From assembly GCF_902498185.1 (NCBI RefSeq), contig NZ_CABVIX010000010.1, forward strand, positions 62,001 to 126,000: DNA of 64,000 nt, read 5' to 3'. Positions 8,460 through 15,225 of this stretch are shown one piece after another. This DNA comes from Pseudomonas fluorescens. Lineage in GTDB: Bacteria > Pseudomonadota > Gammaproteobacteria > Pseudomonadales > Pseudomonadaceae. Position 1 is the stretch's first letter. The number at the start of each line of letters is the position of its first letter. The position numbers and the translations under genes are program-made. The notes under the pieces were generated by a model that saw only the letters and a list, made by a program, of their open reading frames with translations, did no database searches and was not told the DNA's origin.

Positions 8460-8590
8460 TCTCACCAGATTAAGGTGGCAGCCGTACGCGGGGTGAGAAA
8501 CCGAGGACGTAGGAAACTCGGCCAGACCGAAGTCTGCCCGCGCACAGCTGCCATAACAGGCTGCTTTAACGTCTTCGGGTTTCTCACGCC
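8460..8590 (-). promoter_or_regulatory. Candidate structured RNA leader of the DUF6124-DUF3077 pair
   Basis: Read on the minus strand, this stretch begins GTGAGAAACCCGAAGACGT (8569-8587) and pairs with ACGTCCTCGGTTTCTCAC (8493-8510), a near-perfect long helix. Inside it is a second helix, GGCAGAC-TTCG-GTCTGGC, closed by a TTCG tetraloop. After the long helix comes a further small hairpin (CACC-N7-GGTG, 8460s-8470s). The leader lies 77 to 171 bases before the DUF6124 start codon. Layered stems of this kind suggest an attenuator, a protein-binding leader or a processed small RNA. No known RNA family was recognised. Confidence 0.5.
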
Positions 8591-8772
8591 CGATCGCCAA
8601 AGATGACGACTCGAGGAAATTAGCCCTGACGCATCGCTCCCGCAATGAGAAAATTCCGCAGCACTTGTAGGATACTTCCCAAAGTTTCGGAAGCCGAATT
8701 TTTTTGTGTCTATTGGTTTGGCTCAAGATCGAGTTTTAGCGGCCATGTGCATGCCATGAGGCTTGCAGCGTC

Positions 8773-8812
8773 CTGGAGATCGGGCGCCGCCCGCGCGGCG
8801 CTCGATCTCCAG
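8773..8812. repeat. GC-rich 18-bp palindrome
   Basis: The left arm 8773-8790 (CTGGAGATCGGGCGCCGC) and right arm 8795-8812 match at 17 of 18 positions, with a 4-base loop. No T run follows. The core GCGCCGC...GCGGCGC is reminiscent of dispersed palindromes in P. putida intergenic DNA. It marks the left side of the patch that contains the duplicated peptidase end. Confidence 0.6.
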
Positions 8813-8891
8813 GGCGCTACACATCCCGAGTCATGCACCTCTCAGCCCCAACGCGATTCCGAGCGGGAATATCTTCCAGTCTCAGCTATAC

Positions 8892-8942
8892 CTGGGCCGA
8901 CCCCAATCCGCTGTGCCGCTTCTGGCAGCAGCACGGGCAGCG
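8892..8942 (+). repeat. 51-bp perfect direct repeat, copy 1
   Basis: The first 51 bases of the peptidase remnant are identical to 10548-10598. Divergence begins immediately after it. It may be a footprint of gene conversion or the junction of the duplication. Confidence 0.85.
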
Positions 8943-9087
8943 CTGGACCATGGGCCTGGGGCGATACCCGTCAGGACGGATTCATATCGACACGGCGGGG
9001 TACCGCACGTGGGGTGGCGATGACAGCGCCAGGTCGTCATTCTGCCCGCGCCTGAGGCCAGCTTCAGTTCAAGAAAAATCAGGGTAG
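8892..9087 (+). pseudogene. 3' remnant of an M15-type peptidase gene
   Basis: About 164 bp (8892-9055) match the 3' end of the intact peptidase gene (10548-10711) on the same strand; I count about 19 mismatches by eye. The frame is open and translates to WADPNPLCRFWQQHGQRW and then GRIHIDTAGYRTWGG, ending at a TAG at 9085-9087. The zinc-ligand histidine of the HID motif is kept, but the first two ligands (SAH and D) and the whole N-terminal two-thirds are missing. This cannot be an active enzyme and is best read as a decayed duplicate. Confidence 0.85.
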
Positions 9088-9097
9088 TTTCCTGCGC

Positions 9098-9787
9098 TTA
9101 CCAATAGTCGGGCCTGCGGGCTGGCTTTTTCAGGGTGGCCACTCGATCTGGAAACTGATGGGATGCCAGTTCTTCTTCCGTCACAACATGTCGCATCCAG
9201 TGAGCTTGCGCCTTCAAGGATCCCGGTACGGTCCGTTTCATGCCTTCACGGTGTGGCAGGATTACGCCGACCCGCAACTCGGGGAAGTCTTCTCGCAAGG
9301 CTCTCAAGGCTGGTGTCATATCAGTATCCGCAGAGACCAATACAATCTGACGAATCCTGTCTTCAGGGGCTAAGGATGCCTGACGTGATGCAAGTCTATA
9401 CATGCTGACTGCGATATGGACGTCAGTTTCTTTTTCCTCAAGCTTCCAGATGGCTACCTGATCAAGTCTGGACGGTGGCGTCTTCTTGTCGACAAACCTG
9501 GGAGCGTTACCAGGCTCCAGCTGATGTCGGCCATAGTAGACACTCACTCCACGGGCGATCAGGGCGCGAAGATAGGAGTCCTGGGCCTCCTTGGACAAGC
9601 TACCTCGCGTCGCTAGCGAAGGCTTCACCCCCGACGTGAAAAAGCTAATCGAGCCCAGTCGGGCTTCCGGCTGCTCGACTCGCAGGATATGCGTCAGCAG
9701 AGCCGGAAGATCCAGCCACTTGTACTTAGTGCCAGCCACAAGGCCATAAAACAAGTTGTATCCATCAACAAAACAGGCAGTACGCAA
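9098..9787 (-). CDS. NYN-domain (PIN-like) protein
   Basis: 229 residues from a TTG start (ATG-free N-terminus RTACFVDGYNLFYG), chosen because AAGGA sits 9 bases upstream and the NYN domain starts right there. A longer frame reaches 9865 but reads through a transcription terminator. NYN domains are predicted metal-dependent ribonucleases. The acidic residues expected in the active site are present: D8 in VDGYN, E and D in EKETDVHIAV, and D in SADTDM, followed by the LRVGVILP strand. The region looks less G+C-rich than its neighbours. It sits between the peptidase remnant and the intact peptidase, suggesting acquired DNA. Substrate unknown. Confidence 0.78.
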   Translation of the reverse strand: MRTACFVDGYNLFYGLVAGTKYKWLDLPALLTHILRVEQPEARLGSISFFTSGVKPSLATRGSLSKEAQDSYLRALIARGVSVYYGRHQLEPGNAPRFVDKKTPPSRLDQVAIWKLEEKETDVHIAVSMYRLASRQASLAPEDRIRQIVLVSADTDMTPALRALREDFPELRVGVILPHREGMKRTVPGSLKAQAHWMRHVVTEEELASHQFPDRVATLKKPARRPDYW

Positions 9788-9809
9788 GGCTTTTGATCCT
9801 TGGAAAACG

Positions 9810-9837
9810 AAAAAACCGGCCCTATGGCCGGTTTTTT
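9810..9837. terminator. Symmetric intrinsic terminator
   Basis: AACCGGCC, a 4-base loop CTAT, then GGCCGGTT, flanked by six A on one side and six T on the other, so it could act on either strand. It lies 23 bases upstream of the NYN start codon. On the minus strand it would act before the NYN gene, either ending a lost upstream gene or attenuating NYN transcription. Confidence 0.85.
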
Positions 9838-10125
9838 CACCCCAACAGCCGACGAACTGAATCATCGCGTACGGGGCTGAGTAGTGAGGGGATTATGCCA
9901 CCGTAACCAAAGCAGGTCAAAGCGGATTGTTATTCTTACTCATTGGCACGCCGCTATGATCACTCACAAAGCACATCAGCGGTGGGTGGCATCTCGCAGG
10001 GTTGTGTTTCGGCAGATTGCGAGCTCATCCAGAACCAACTGGAATGATGTTGGCGTCCGCTCAATGGTCCAGACTAATCTCGGGACCTGCGGCCAACCGG
10101 ACAAAATTTCCAAGAGGGAAGGGCG
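9838..10125. other. Gap without a recognised gene
   Basis: About 290 bases upstream of the intact peptidase gene, somewhat A+T-richer than the surroundings. Short frames here have no coding character. Near its right end, AAGAGGGAAGGGCG supplies a good ribosome binding site for the peptidase gene. Promoters for the divergent NYN and peptidase genes must lie here, but no clear consensus is visible. Confidence 0.5.
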
Positions 10126-10731
10126 ATGACAAGACGTTCAACCAGATCATTACTCCTGACTGCAGCCCTGCTTTTCACCTTCCCTACCCACGCCGACGAC
10201 CGCGACATCTGGATGTTCGCCCAATGGGCCGGCGACCACGAAAACCGCCGTTTCCGGGAAATGCTGGTCGACGCACGCCTCTACGGTATCGTCCCCATCC
10301 ATCAACTGCTGCGCTCGGCCTCCGACTGGCGGCTGTGCAACGCCTCGCCCTTCGCAATCCCGCCCGCCAACCAATGGCCCGCAGTCCGCTCCACCTTGCA
10401 GCTGATCAAGACCCTCGCCGACCAAGGCCAGCTCCGCCAGTTCGAGGTGGTCTCGGCCTACCGCGATCCCCGGCTGAACATCTGCGCGGGCGGCGCGGCG
10501 AACAGCGCCCACACCCGGGCCTTCGCGGTCGATGTACTGCTCCCGGACTGGGCCGACCCCAATCCGCTGTGCCGCTTCTGGCAGCAGCACGGGCAGCGGT
10601 GGAACATGGGCCTGGGGCGATATCCTTCAGGGCGCATCCATATCGACACGGCGGGCTATCGCACCTGGGGCGGCGATGGCAGTGCCGGGTCCTCGTTCTG
10701 TCTACGCCTGACGGCGCTGCCGTCGGATTGA
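10126..10731 (+). CDS. Exported M15-type D-Ala-D-Ala carboxypeptidase-like protein
   Basis: 201 residues with a signal peptide (LLLTAALLFTFPTHA, cleavage about residue 23). The C-terminal half is a peptidase M15-type zinc domain. The likely ligands are H129 in NSAHTRAFAVD, D136 in the same motif and H172 in GRIHIDTAGY. Such enzymes trim peptidoglycan peptides in the periplasm; the exact substrate cannot be told from sequence. The 3' end of this gene is duplicated as a remnant at 8892. The start has the ribosome binding site GAGGGAAGG. It converges on the LysR gene, with only 15 bp between stops. Confidence 0.8.
   Translation: MTRRSTRSLLLTAALLFTFPTHADDRDIWMFAQWAGDHENRRFREMLVDARLYGIVPIHQLLRSASDWRLCNASPFAIPPANQWPAVRSTLQLIKTLADQGQLRQFEVVSAYRDPRLNICAGGAANSAHTRAFAVDVLLPDWADPNPLCRFWQQHGQRWNMGLGRYPSGRIHIDTAGYRTWGGDGSAGSSFCLRLTALPSD
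10548..10598 (+). repeat. 51-bp perfect direct repeat, copy 2
   Basis: Inside the intact peptidase gene, starting at the codons for WADPNP. Identical to 8892-8942, 1,656 bp apart in the same orientation. Recombination between the two would delete the NYN gene and the 5' part of the peptidase. Confidence 0.85.
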
Positions 10732-10746
10732 CAGCACAGCGCACAT

Positions 10747-11652
10747 CTACCCCGCCGGTCTGTCGACCCCTTCGGGCATCAGCGTGGCGATCAGCGCCCG
10801 TACCGTCCCCGGCAGCGCATCCAGGTCCCTTACCAGGATGCTGCGCTCGCGCACTGCCCAGGGTTCGTCGAGCTCGACGCTGATCAGGCGCATGGTGCGG
10901 CTGTGCCGCGCGGCGGCGGATTCGGGAATGATGCCGATGCCCACGCCGGCTTCGACCATTCGGCAGATCGCCTCGAAGCTGGACATCTGGATGCGCAACG
11001 AAAGGGCCAGGCCGATGCGTTCGGCGTGCTCGCGCAGGAAGGTCAGCAGCGTGCTGCCCTCGTGCAAGCCGATGTGCTGGAACGCCAGGGTCTGTTTCAG
11101 CGTGACCCGCTGTTCGCTGGCCAGCTCATGCCCGACCGGGACCATGAGCACCAGGCGGTCGGTGCTGAAGTGCAGCACCTGCAGCCCGGCCGCCTCGACC
11201 GGGCCAGCGATGATGCCCATGTCGGTGCTGCCGTCGAGCACGCCACGCACGATGTCGCGTGACAGGCGCTCCTGCAGGTCGACGGTGACGCCCTGGCGCT
11301 TGGCGAGAAAACCGGCGAGCACTTCGGGCAGGAACTCGGTGACCGCGGTGGTGTTGGCAAAGATGCGGATGTGTCCTGCCGAATCGGTGCCAAAGTGGGT
11401 GAACTCGGCTTTCAGATAGTCGACCTGGCGCATGATCAGCCGCGCGTGCTTGAGCAACTGGTGACCGGCGGGCGTCAGTTCGACGCCGCGGCTGTCGCGG
11501 TAGAGCAAGCGGGTATCGAGCTGCTTTTCCAGGGCCTTGATGCGCGCGCTGGCGGCAGCGGGTGAGAGGAATGCCCGGTGGGCGCCCTGGGTCAGGCTGG
11601 GCGACTCGCCGATATGGATGAAGAGCCGCAAGTCAGCGAGGTCGAAGTGCAT
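10747..11652 (-). CDS. LysR-type regulator of the adjacent itaconate operon
   Basis: 301 residues. The N-terminal winged helix-turn-helix (DLRLFIHIGESPSLTQGAHRAFLSPAAASARIKALE, about residues 7-42) is followed by a periplasmic-binding-protein-like effector domain, with HIRIFANTTAVTEFLPEVL starting around residue 95. It is divergent from the hydratase gene across a 135-bp gap containing a perfect 12-bp palindrome, the usual LTTR arrangement. By position it corresponds to the LysR gene beside the P. aeruginosa itaconate genes. The effector is probably itaconate or its CoA ester, which is an inference from context. Confidence 0.88.
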   Translation of the reverse strand: MHFDLADLRLFIHIGESPSLTQGAHRAFLSPAAASARIKALEKQLDTRLLYRDSRGVELTPAGHQLLKHARLIMRQVDYLKAEFTHFGTDSAGHIRIFANTTAVTEFLPEVLAGFLAKRQGVTVDLQERLSRDIVRGVLDGSTDMGIIAGPVEAAGLQVLHFSTDRLVLMVPVGHELASEQRVTLKQTLAFQHIGLHEGSTLLTFLREHAERIGLALSLRIQMSSFEAICRMVEAGVGIGIIPESAAARHSRTMRLISVELDEPWAVRERSILVRDLDALPGTVRALIATLMPEGVDRPAG

Positions 11653-11677
11653 GTTCGTCTCCTTACAGATACCAAGC

Positions 11678-11706
11678 GCCAGCGTTCAGCATACCTGAAC
11701 GCTGGC
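11678..11706. promoter_or_regulatory. Palindrome in the LysR/hydratase intergenic region
   Basis: GCCAGCGTTCAG (11678-11689), a 5-base spacer CATAC, then CTGAACGCTGGC (11695-11706): twelve perfectly paired positions. It lies 26 bases upstream of the LysR start codon and 82 bases upstream of the hydratase start. It is a good candidate regulator site, or a hairpin in the LysR leader. A smaller ATTC-CCA-GAAT lies about 15 bases to the right. Confidence 0.55.
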
Positions 11707-11787
11707 TTACGAAAATGCAAATTCCCAGAATGCCAATGAGCCTCGCATTATCTGTTCATAACTACAAAACAAGAGGCTTGCGGGGTT

Positions 11788-12627
11788 ATGACTGCTTCGA
11801 ATTCAACCACCGATTACAGTGCCTGGATCGGTCGTACGCAAGAGGCCGAGGATGTCCTGAGCCAGAACCTGATCAAGCGCATCGCGGCAACCTTCGGCCA
11901 AGCGGCGCCGGCCGATGGCGACCCCCTGCCGCTGCTCTGGCAATGGTGCTTTTTCCAGGACCCAGTACCGGAGGATCAATTGGGCGAGGACGGTCATCCG
12001 GCCCGTGGCGGCTTCCTCCCCCCGGCCGACCGTCGCAATCGCATGTGGGCCGGTGGCCGGCTGGAGTTTCTCGAACCGCTCAAGGTTGGCGCCTCGGCAC
12101 AGCGCCTGTCGACTCTCTTGCACGTCGAGGAAAAGCACGGCCGCACCGGCTCGCTGCTGTTCGTCACGGTCCGCCACGACTATTCGCAGAACGGCCGGCT
12201 CTGCGTGCGCGAGGAACAGGACATCGTCTACCGCGAACCCAACCCGCCCAAGCTGGACAGCGGCCAGGCGCCTGAAGCGGGGGACTGGAGCGAGACCATC
12301 ATCCCCACGCCGACACTGCTGTTTCGCTACTCCGCGGTGACCTTCAACGGCCATCGCATCCATTACGACTACCCCTATGTGACCGCTACCGAAGGCTACC
12401 CAGGCCTGGTGGTGCATGGGCCGATCATCGCGACCTTCAACCTGCGTGCGTTCATCCGCGCCAACCCTGGCAAGCGCGTGCGCCATTTCGCCTATCGCGG
12501 CGTACGGCCGTTGAGCGTGCCTACGCCCTTCCGTGTTGGCGGCCAGATCAGCGAAGCCGGCAGGGCGCAGCTGTGGGCTGGCAACGAAGCCGGCATCGCA
12601 CAAAGCGCCGAAGTCGTTTTCGACTGA
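11788..12627 (+). CDS. ich: MaoC-type acyl-CoA hydratase, probable itaconyl-CoA hydratase
   Basis: 279 residues of the mesaconyl-C4-CoA / itaconyl-CoA hydratase family, a double hot-dog hydratase. Visible features are a central GGFLPPADRRNRMWAGGRLEF, the hydratase segment RYSAVTFNGHRIHYDYPYV with the conserved H and D-Y, and GLVVHGPIIATFNLRAF. In itaconate degradation this enzyme hydrates itaconyl-CoA to citramalyl-CoA. It is the first gene of a five-gene run that also encodes the CoA-transferase and the lyase of the same route, which strongly supports the assignment over a general enoyl-CoA hydratase. GAGG lies 11 bases before the ATG. Confidence 0.82.
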   Translation: MTASNSTTDYSAWIGRTQEAEDVLSQNLIKRIAATFGQAAPADGDPLPLLWQWCFFQDPVPEDQLGEDGHPARGGFLPPADRRNRMWAGGRLEFLEPLKVGASAQRLSTLLHVEEKHGRTGSLLFVTVRHDYSQNGRLCVREEQDIVYREPNPPKLDSGQAPEAGDWSETIIPTPTLLFRYSAVTFNGHRIHYDYPYVTATEGYPGLVVHGPIIATFNLRAFIRANPGKRVRHFAYRGVRPLSVPTPFRVGGQISEAGRAQLWAGNEAGIAQSAEVVFD

Positions 12628-12677
12628 AACCTCCCGGTGAACGCGCCCAGCGTCGCTGACCGAATCGAGAGCAGAGC

Positions 12678-13841
12678 ATGAATCCTTACGACGACGAAGA
12701 CCTCAATGCCATCCGCGAAGGCGTGCGCGCCCTGTGCGCCGGTTTCGACGCGGCCTACTGGCGCAAGATCGACGAAGAGAAGGGCTTTCCCGAAGCCTTC
12801 GTCAAGGCCCTGACCGACGCCGGCTGGCTGTCGGCGATGATCCCCAGCGAGTACGGCGGTTCGGGCCTGGGACTGGCCGAAGCCTCGGTCATTCTCGAAG
12901 AGGTGAACGCTTGCGGCGGCAACTCCGGCACCGTCCACGGCCAGATGTACAACATGTTCACCTTGTTGCGTCATGGCAGCGAGGCGCAGAAGCAGCACTA
13001 CCTGCCCAAGCTCGCCAGCGGTGAACTGCGCCTGCAGTCGATGGGCGTGACCGAGCCGACCACCGGCACCGACACGACCAAGATCAAGACCACCGCCGTG
13101 CGCCAGGGCGACAAGTACGTGATCAACGGGCAGAAGGTGTGGATCTCGCGGGTCCAGCATTCCGACCTGATGATCCTGCTGGCGCGCACCACGCCGCTGG
13201 CCGAGGTGAAGAAAAAATCCGAAGGCATGTCGATTTTCCTGGTCGACCTGCGCGAGGCCATCGGCAAGGGCCTGACGGTGCAGCCGATCGCCAACATGGT
13301 CAACCATGAGACCAACGAACTGTTCTTCGACAACCTCGAGCTGCCTGCCGACAGCCTGATCGGTGAGGAAGGCAAGGGGTTCCGCTACATCCTCGATGGG
13401 CTCAACGCCGAGCGTACGTTGATCGCCGCAGAGTGCATCGGCGACGGTCGCTGGTTCATCGAGAAAGCCAGCAGCTATGCCCGCGACCGCGTGGTATTCG
13501 GCCGGCCCATCGGGCAGAACCAGGGCGTGCAGTTCCCGATTGCCGAAGCGCATATCGAGATCGAGGCCGCTGACCTGATGCGCTGGCGTGCATGCGAGGA
13601 GTACGACAGCGGCAAGAACGCCGGAGCCAGTGCCAACATGGCCAAGTACCTGGCGGCCAAGGCCTCGTGGGAAGCGGCCAATGCCTGCCTGCAGACTCAC
13701 GGCGGCTTCGGCTTCGCGTGCGAGTACGACGTGGAGCGCAAATTCCGCGAGACCAGGCTTTACCAGGTGGCGCCGATTTCCACCAACCTGATCCTTTCCT
13801 ACGTCGCCGAGCACCTGCTCGAGCTGCCACGCAGTTTCTGA
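12678..13841 (+). CDS. Acyl-CoA dehydrogenase of the itaconate cluster
   Basis: 387 residues, full length for the family. The FAD-binding segments are MGVTEPTTGTDTTKIKTTA and VWISRVQHSDLMI. The C-terminal domain has GRPIGQNQGVQFPIAEAHIEIEAA and the catalytic-base region EYDVERKFRETRLYQVAP; the usual GT(S/N)E after it is replaced by ISTNL. It oxidises an acyl-CoA, possibly a C5 dicarboxylyl-CoA such as methylsuccinyl-CoA feeding the same pathway (inference). It lies 50 bp after the hydratase and 10 bp before the MmgE/PrpD gene, so it is in one operon. Confidence 0.82.
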   Translation: MNPYDDEDLNAIREGVRALCAGFDAAYWRKIDEEKGFPEAFVKALTDAGWLSAMIPSEYGGSGLGLAEASVILEEVNACGGNSGTVHGQMYNMFTLLRHGSEAQKQHYLPKLASGELRLQSMGVTEPTTGTDTTKIKTTAVRQGDKYVINGQKVWISRVQHSDLMILLARTTPLAEVKKKSEGMSIFLVDLREAIGKGLTVQPIANMVNHETNELFFDNLELPADSLIGEEGKGFRYILDGLNAERTLIAAECIGDGRWFIEKASSYARDRVVFGRPIGQNQGVQFPIAEAHIEIEAADLMRWRACEEYDSGKNAGASANMAKYLAAKASWEAANACLQTHGGFGFACEYDVERKFRETRLYQVAPISTNLILSYVAEHLLELPRSF

Positions 13842-13851
13842 GGAGCGGTAC

Positions 13852-15201
13852 ATGAGTCATACCGAAGCGTTGGCCGGCTTTCTCGCCGACCTGAACTACG
13901 AGCAGATCCCCGGCAGCGTCCTGGATCGCACCGAAGACCTGTTTCTCGACTGGCTCGGCTCGGCGCTGGCCAGCCAGGGCGCACGGCCGATCCCGCTGTT
14001 CGAGCGCTATGCCGAGCGCATGGGGCCCACCGATGGCGCGTCCAGGATCCTGGTCAGCGGCCGCGGCACTTCGGCGTACTTCGCTGCGCTGGTCAACGGT
14101 GCATCCTCGCACCTGGTCGAGCAGGACGACCTGCACAACAGTTCAGTGCTGCACCCGGCCACGGTGGTGTTCTCGGCGGTCCTGGCTGCGGCCCAGGACC
14201 TGAACAAATCCGGCAAGGACCTGCTCCGGGCCTCGGTGGCAGGCTACGAAGCGGGTATTCGCATCGGCGAGTTCATGGGGCGTTCGCACTACCGGATCTT
14301 TCACACCACCGCCACGGTCGGCACGCTCGCCGCCGCGGTGGGCGTGGGCAAGCTGCTGGATTTCGACAAGCAGCAGTTCATCAACCTGCTCGGCACCGCC
14401 GGGACCCAGGCCGCGGGCCTCTGGGAATTTCTGCGCGATGCTGCCGACTCCAAGCAGTTGCACACCGCCAAGGCTGCCGCCGATGGCCTGCTCGCCGCCT
14501 ACATGACCGCGGACGGCCTCACCGGCGCGCGCAATATTCTCGAAGGCGAGCAAGGCATGGCCGCAGGCATGTCCACCGATGCCGACCCCAGCAAGCTGGC
14601 GGACCGCCTCGGCACGCGATGGGCACTGGCGGAAACCTCGTTCAAGTTCCATGCCTCGTGCCGCCATACCCATCCGGCCGCCGATGCCCTGCTGCATCTG
14701 ATGCAGCGCGAAGGCTTGCGCCACGAGCAGATCGCCAAGGTCGTCACCCGGGTGCACCAGGGCGCCATCGATGTACTGGGTCGTGTATTGAAGCCGAGCA
14801 CGGTGCACCAGGCGAAGTTCTCCATGGGCGCCGTGCTTGGGCTGATCGCCGTGCACGGCAGTGCCCAGTTGATCGAATTCCGCGACCTGGCCCTGACCGA
14901 TGCCGACGTCGACGCGTTCCGGGAAAAGGTCAGCATGGAACTGGACCCTGAAGTGGACGCCGCCTACCCGGCCCGCTGGCTGGGCCGGGTGATCGTCACC
15001 ACGACCGATGGCCGGACCCTGACCGCGGCTATCGACGAACCCAAGGGTGACCCGGGCAACACCCTGACGCGCCCGGAACTGGAAGCCAAGTTTCAACGTT
15101 TGCTGGCGTTTTCCGGCGCGCGCAGCGAAACGCAGGGCAAGGCATTGATCGACAAGGTCTGGCATCTGCGCGATGCCCGGACCGTGGCCGATCTGATCTA
15201 A
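13852..15201 (+). CDS. MmgE/PrpD family protein
   Basis: 449 residues of the MmgE/PrpD fold, which includes 2-methylcitrate dehydratase and the itaconate-forming cis-aconitate decarboxylase. Typical segments are LFLDWLGSALAS near residue 25, NGASSHLVEQDDLHNSSVLHP around 80-100, and KFHASCRHTHPAADAL around 260-275. GAGGAG precedes the ATG. In the P. aeruginosa itaconate locus a homologue occupies the same place but has no essential role in the three core steps. It might isomerise, dehydrate or decarboxylate a related C5/C6 acid. Activity is not assignable from sequence alone. Confidence 0.85.
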   Translation: MSHTEALAGFLADLNYEQIPGSVLDRTEDLFLDWLGSALASQGARPIPLFERYAERMGPTDGASRILVSGRGTSAYFAALVNGASSHLVEQDDLHNSSVLHPATVVFSAVLAAAQDLNKSGKDLLRASVAGYEAGIRIGEFMGRSHYRIFHTTATVGTLAAAVGVGKLLDFDKQQFINLLGTAGTQAAGLWEFLRDAADSKQLHTAKAAADGLLAAYMTADGLTGARNILEGEQGMAAGMSTDADPSKLADRLGTRWALAETSFKFHASCRHTHPAADALLHLMQREGLRHEQIAKVVTRVHQGAIDVLGRVLKPSTVHQAKFSMGAVLGLIAVHGSAQLIEFRDLALTDADVDAFREKVSMELDPEVDAAYPARWLGRVIVTTTDGRTLTAAIDEPKGDPGNTLTRPELEAKFQRLLAFSGARSETQGKALIDKVWHLRDARTVADLI

Positions 15202-15225
15202 CCGTTGGCCGAACAGGTGAAGCAC

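Noticed and set aside
8277-8726. 150-residue minus-strand frame covering the leader of the DUF6124 gene
   Set aside because: It reads through strong RNA hairpins and then into the DUF6124 gene in another frame; no protein-like pattern.
9884-10129. 81-residue plus-strand frame before the M15 peptidase
   Set aside because: No ribosome binding site, basic unstructured composition, and it overlaps the peptidase start.
8892-10598. Insertion sequence or transposon bounded by the 51-bp repeats
   Set aside because: No transposase, and the repeats are coding sequence of a peptidase rather than inverted terminal repeats.
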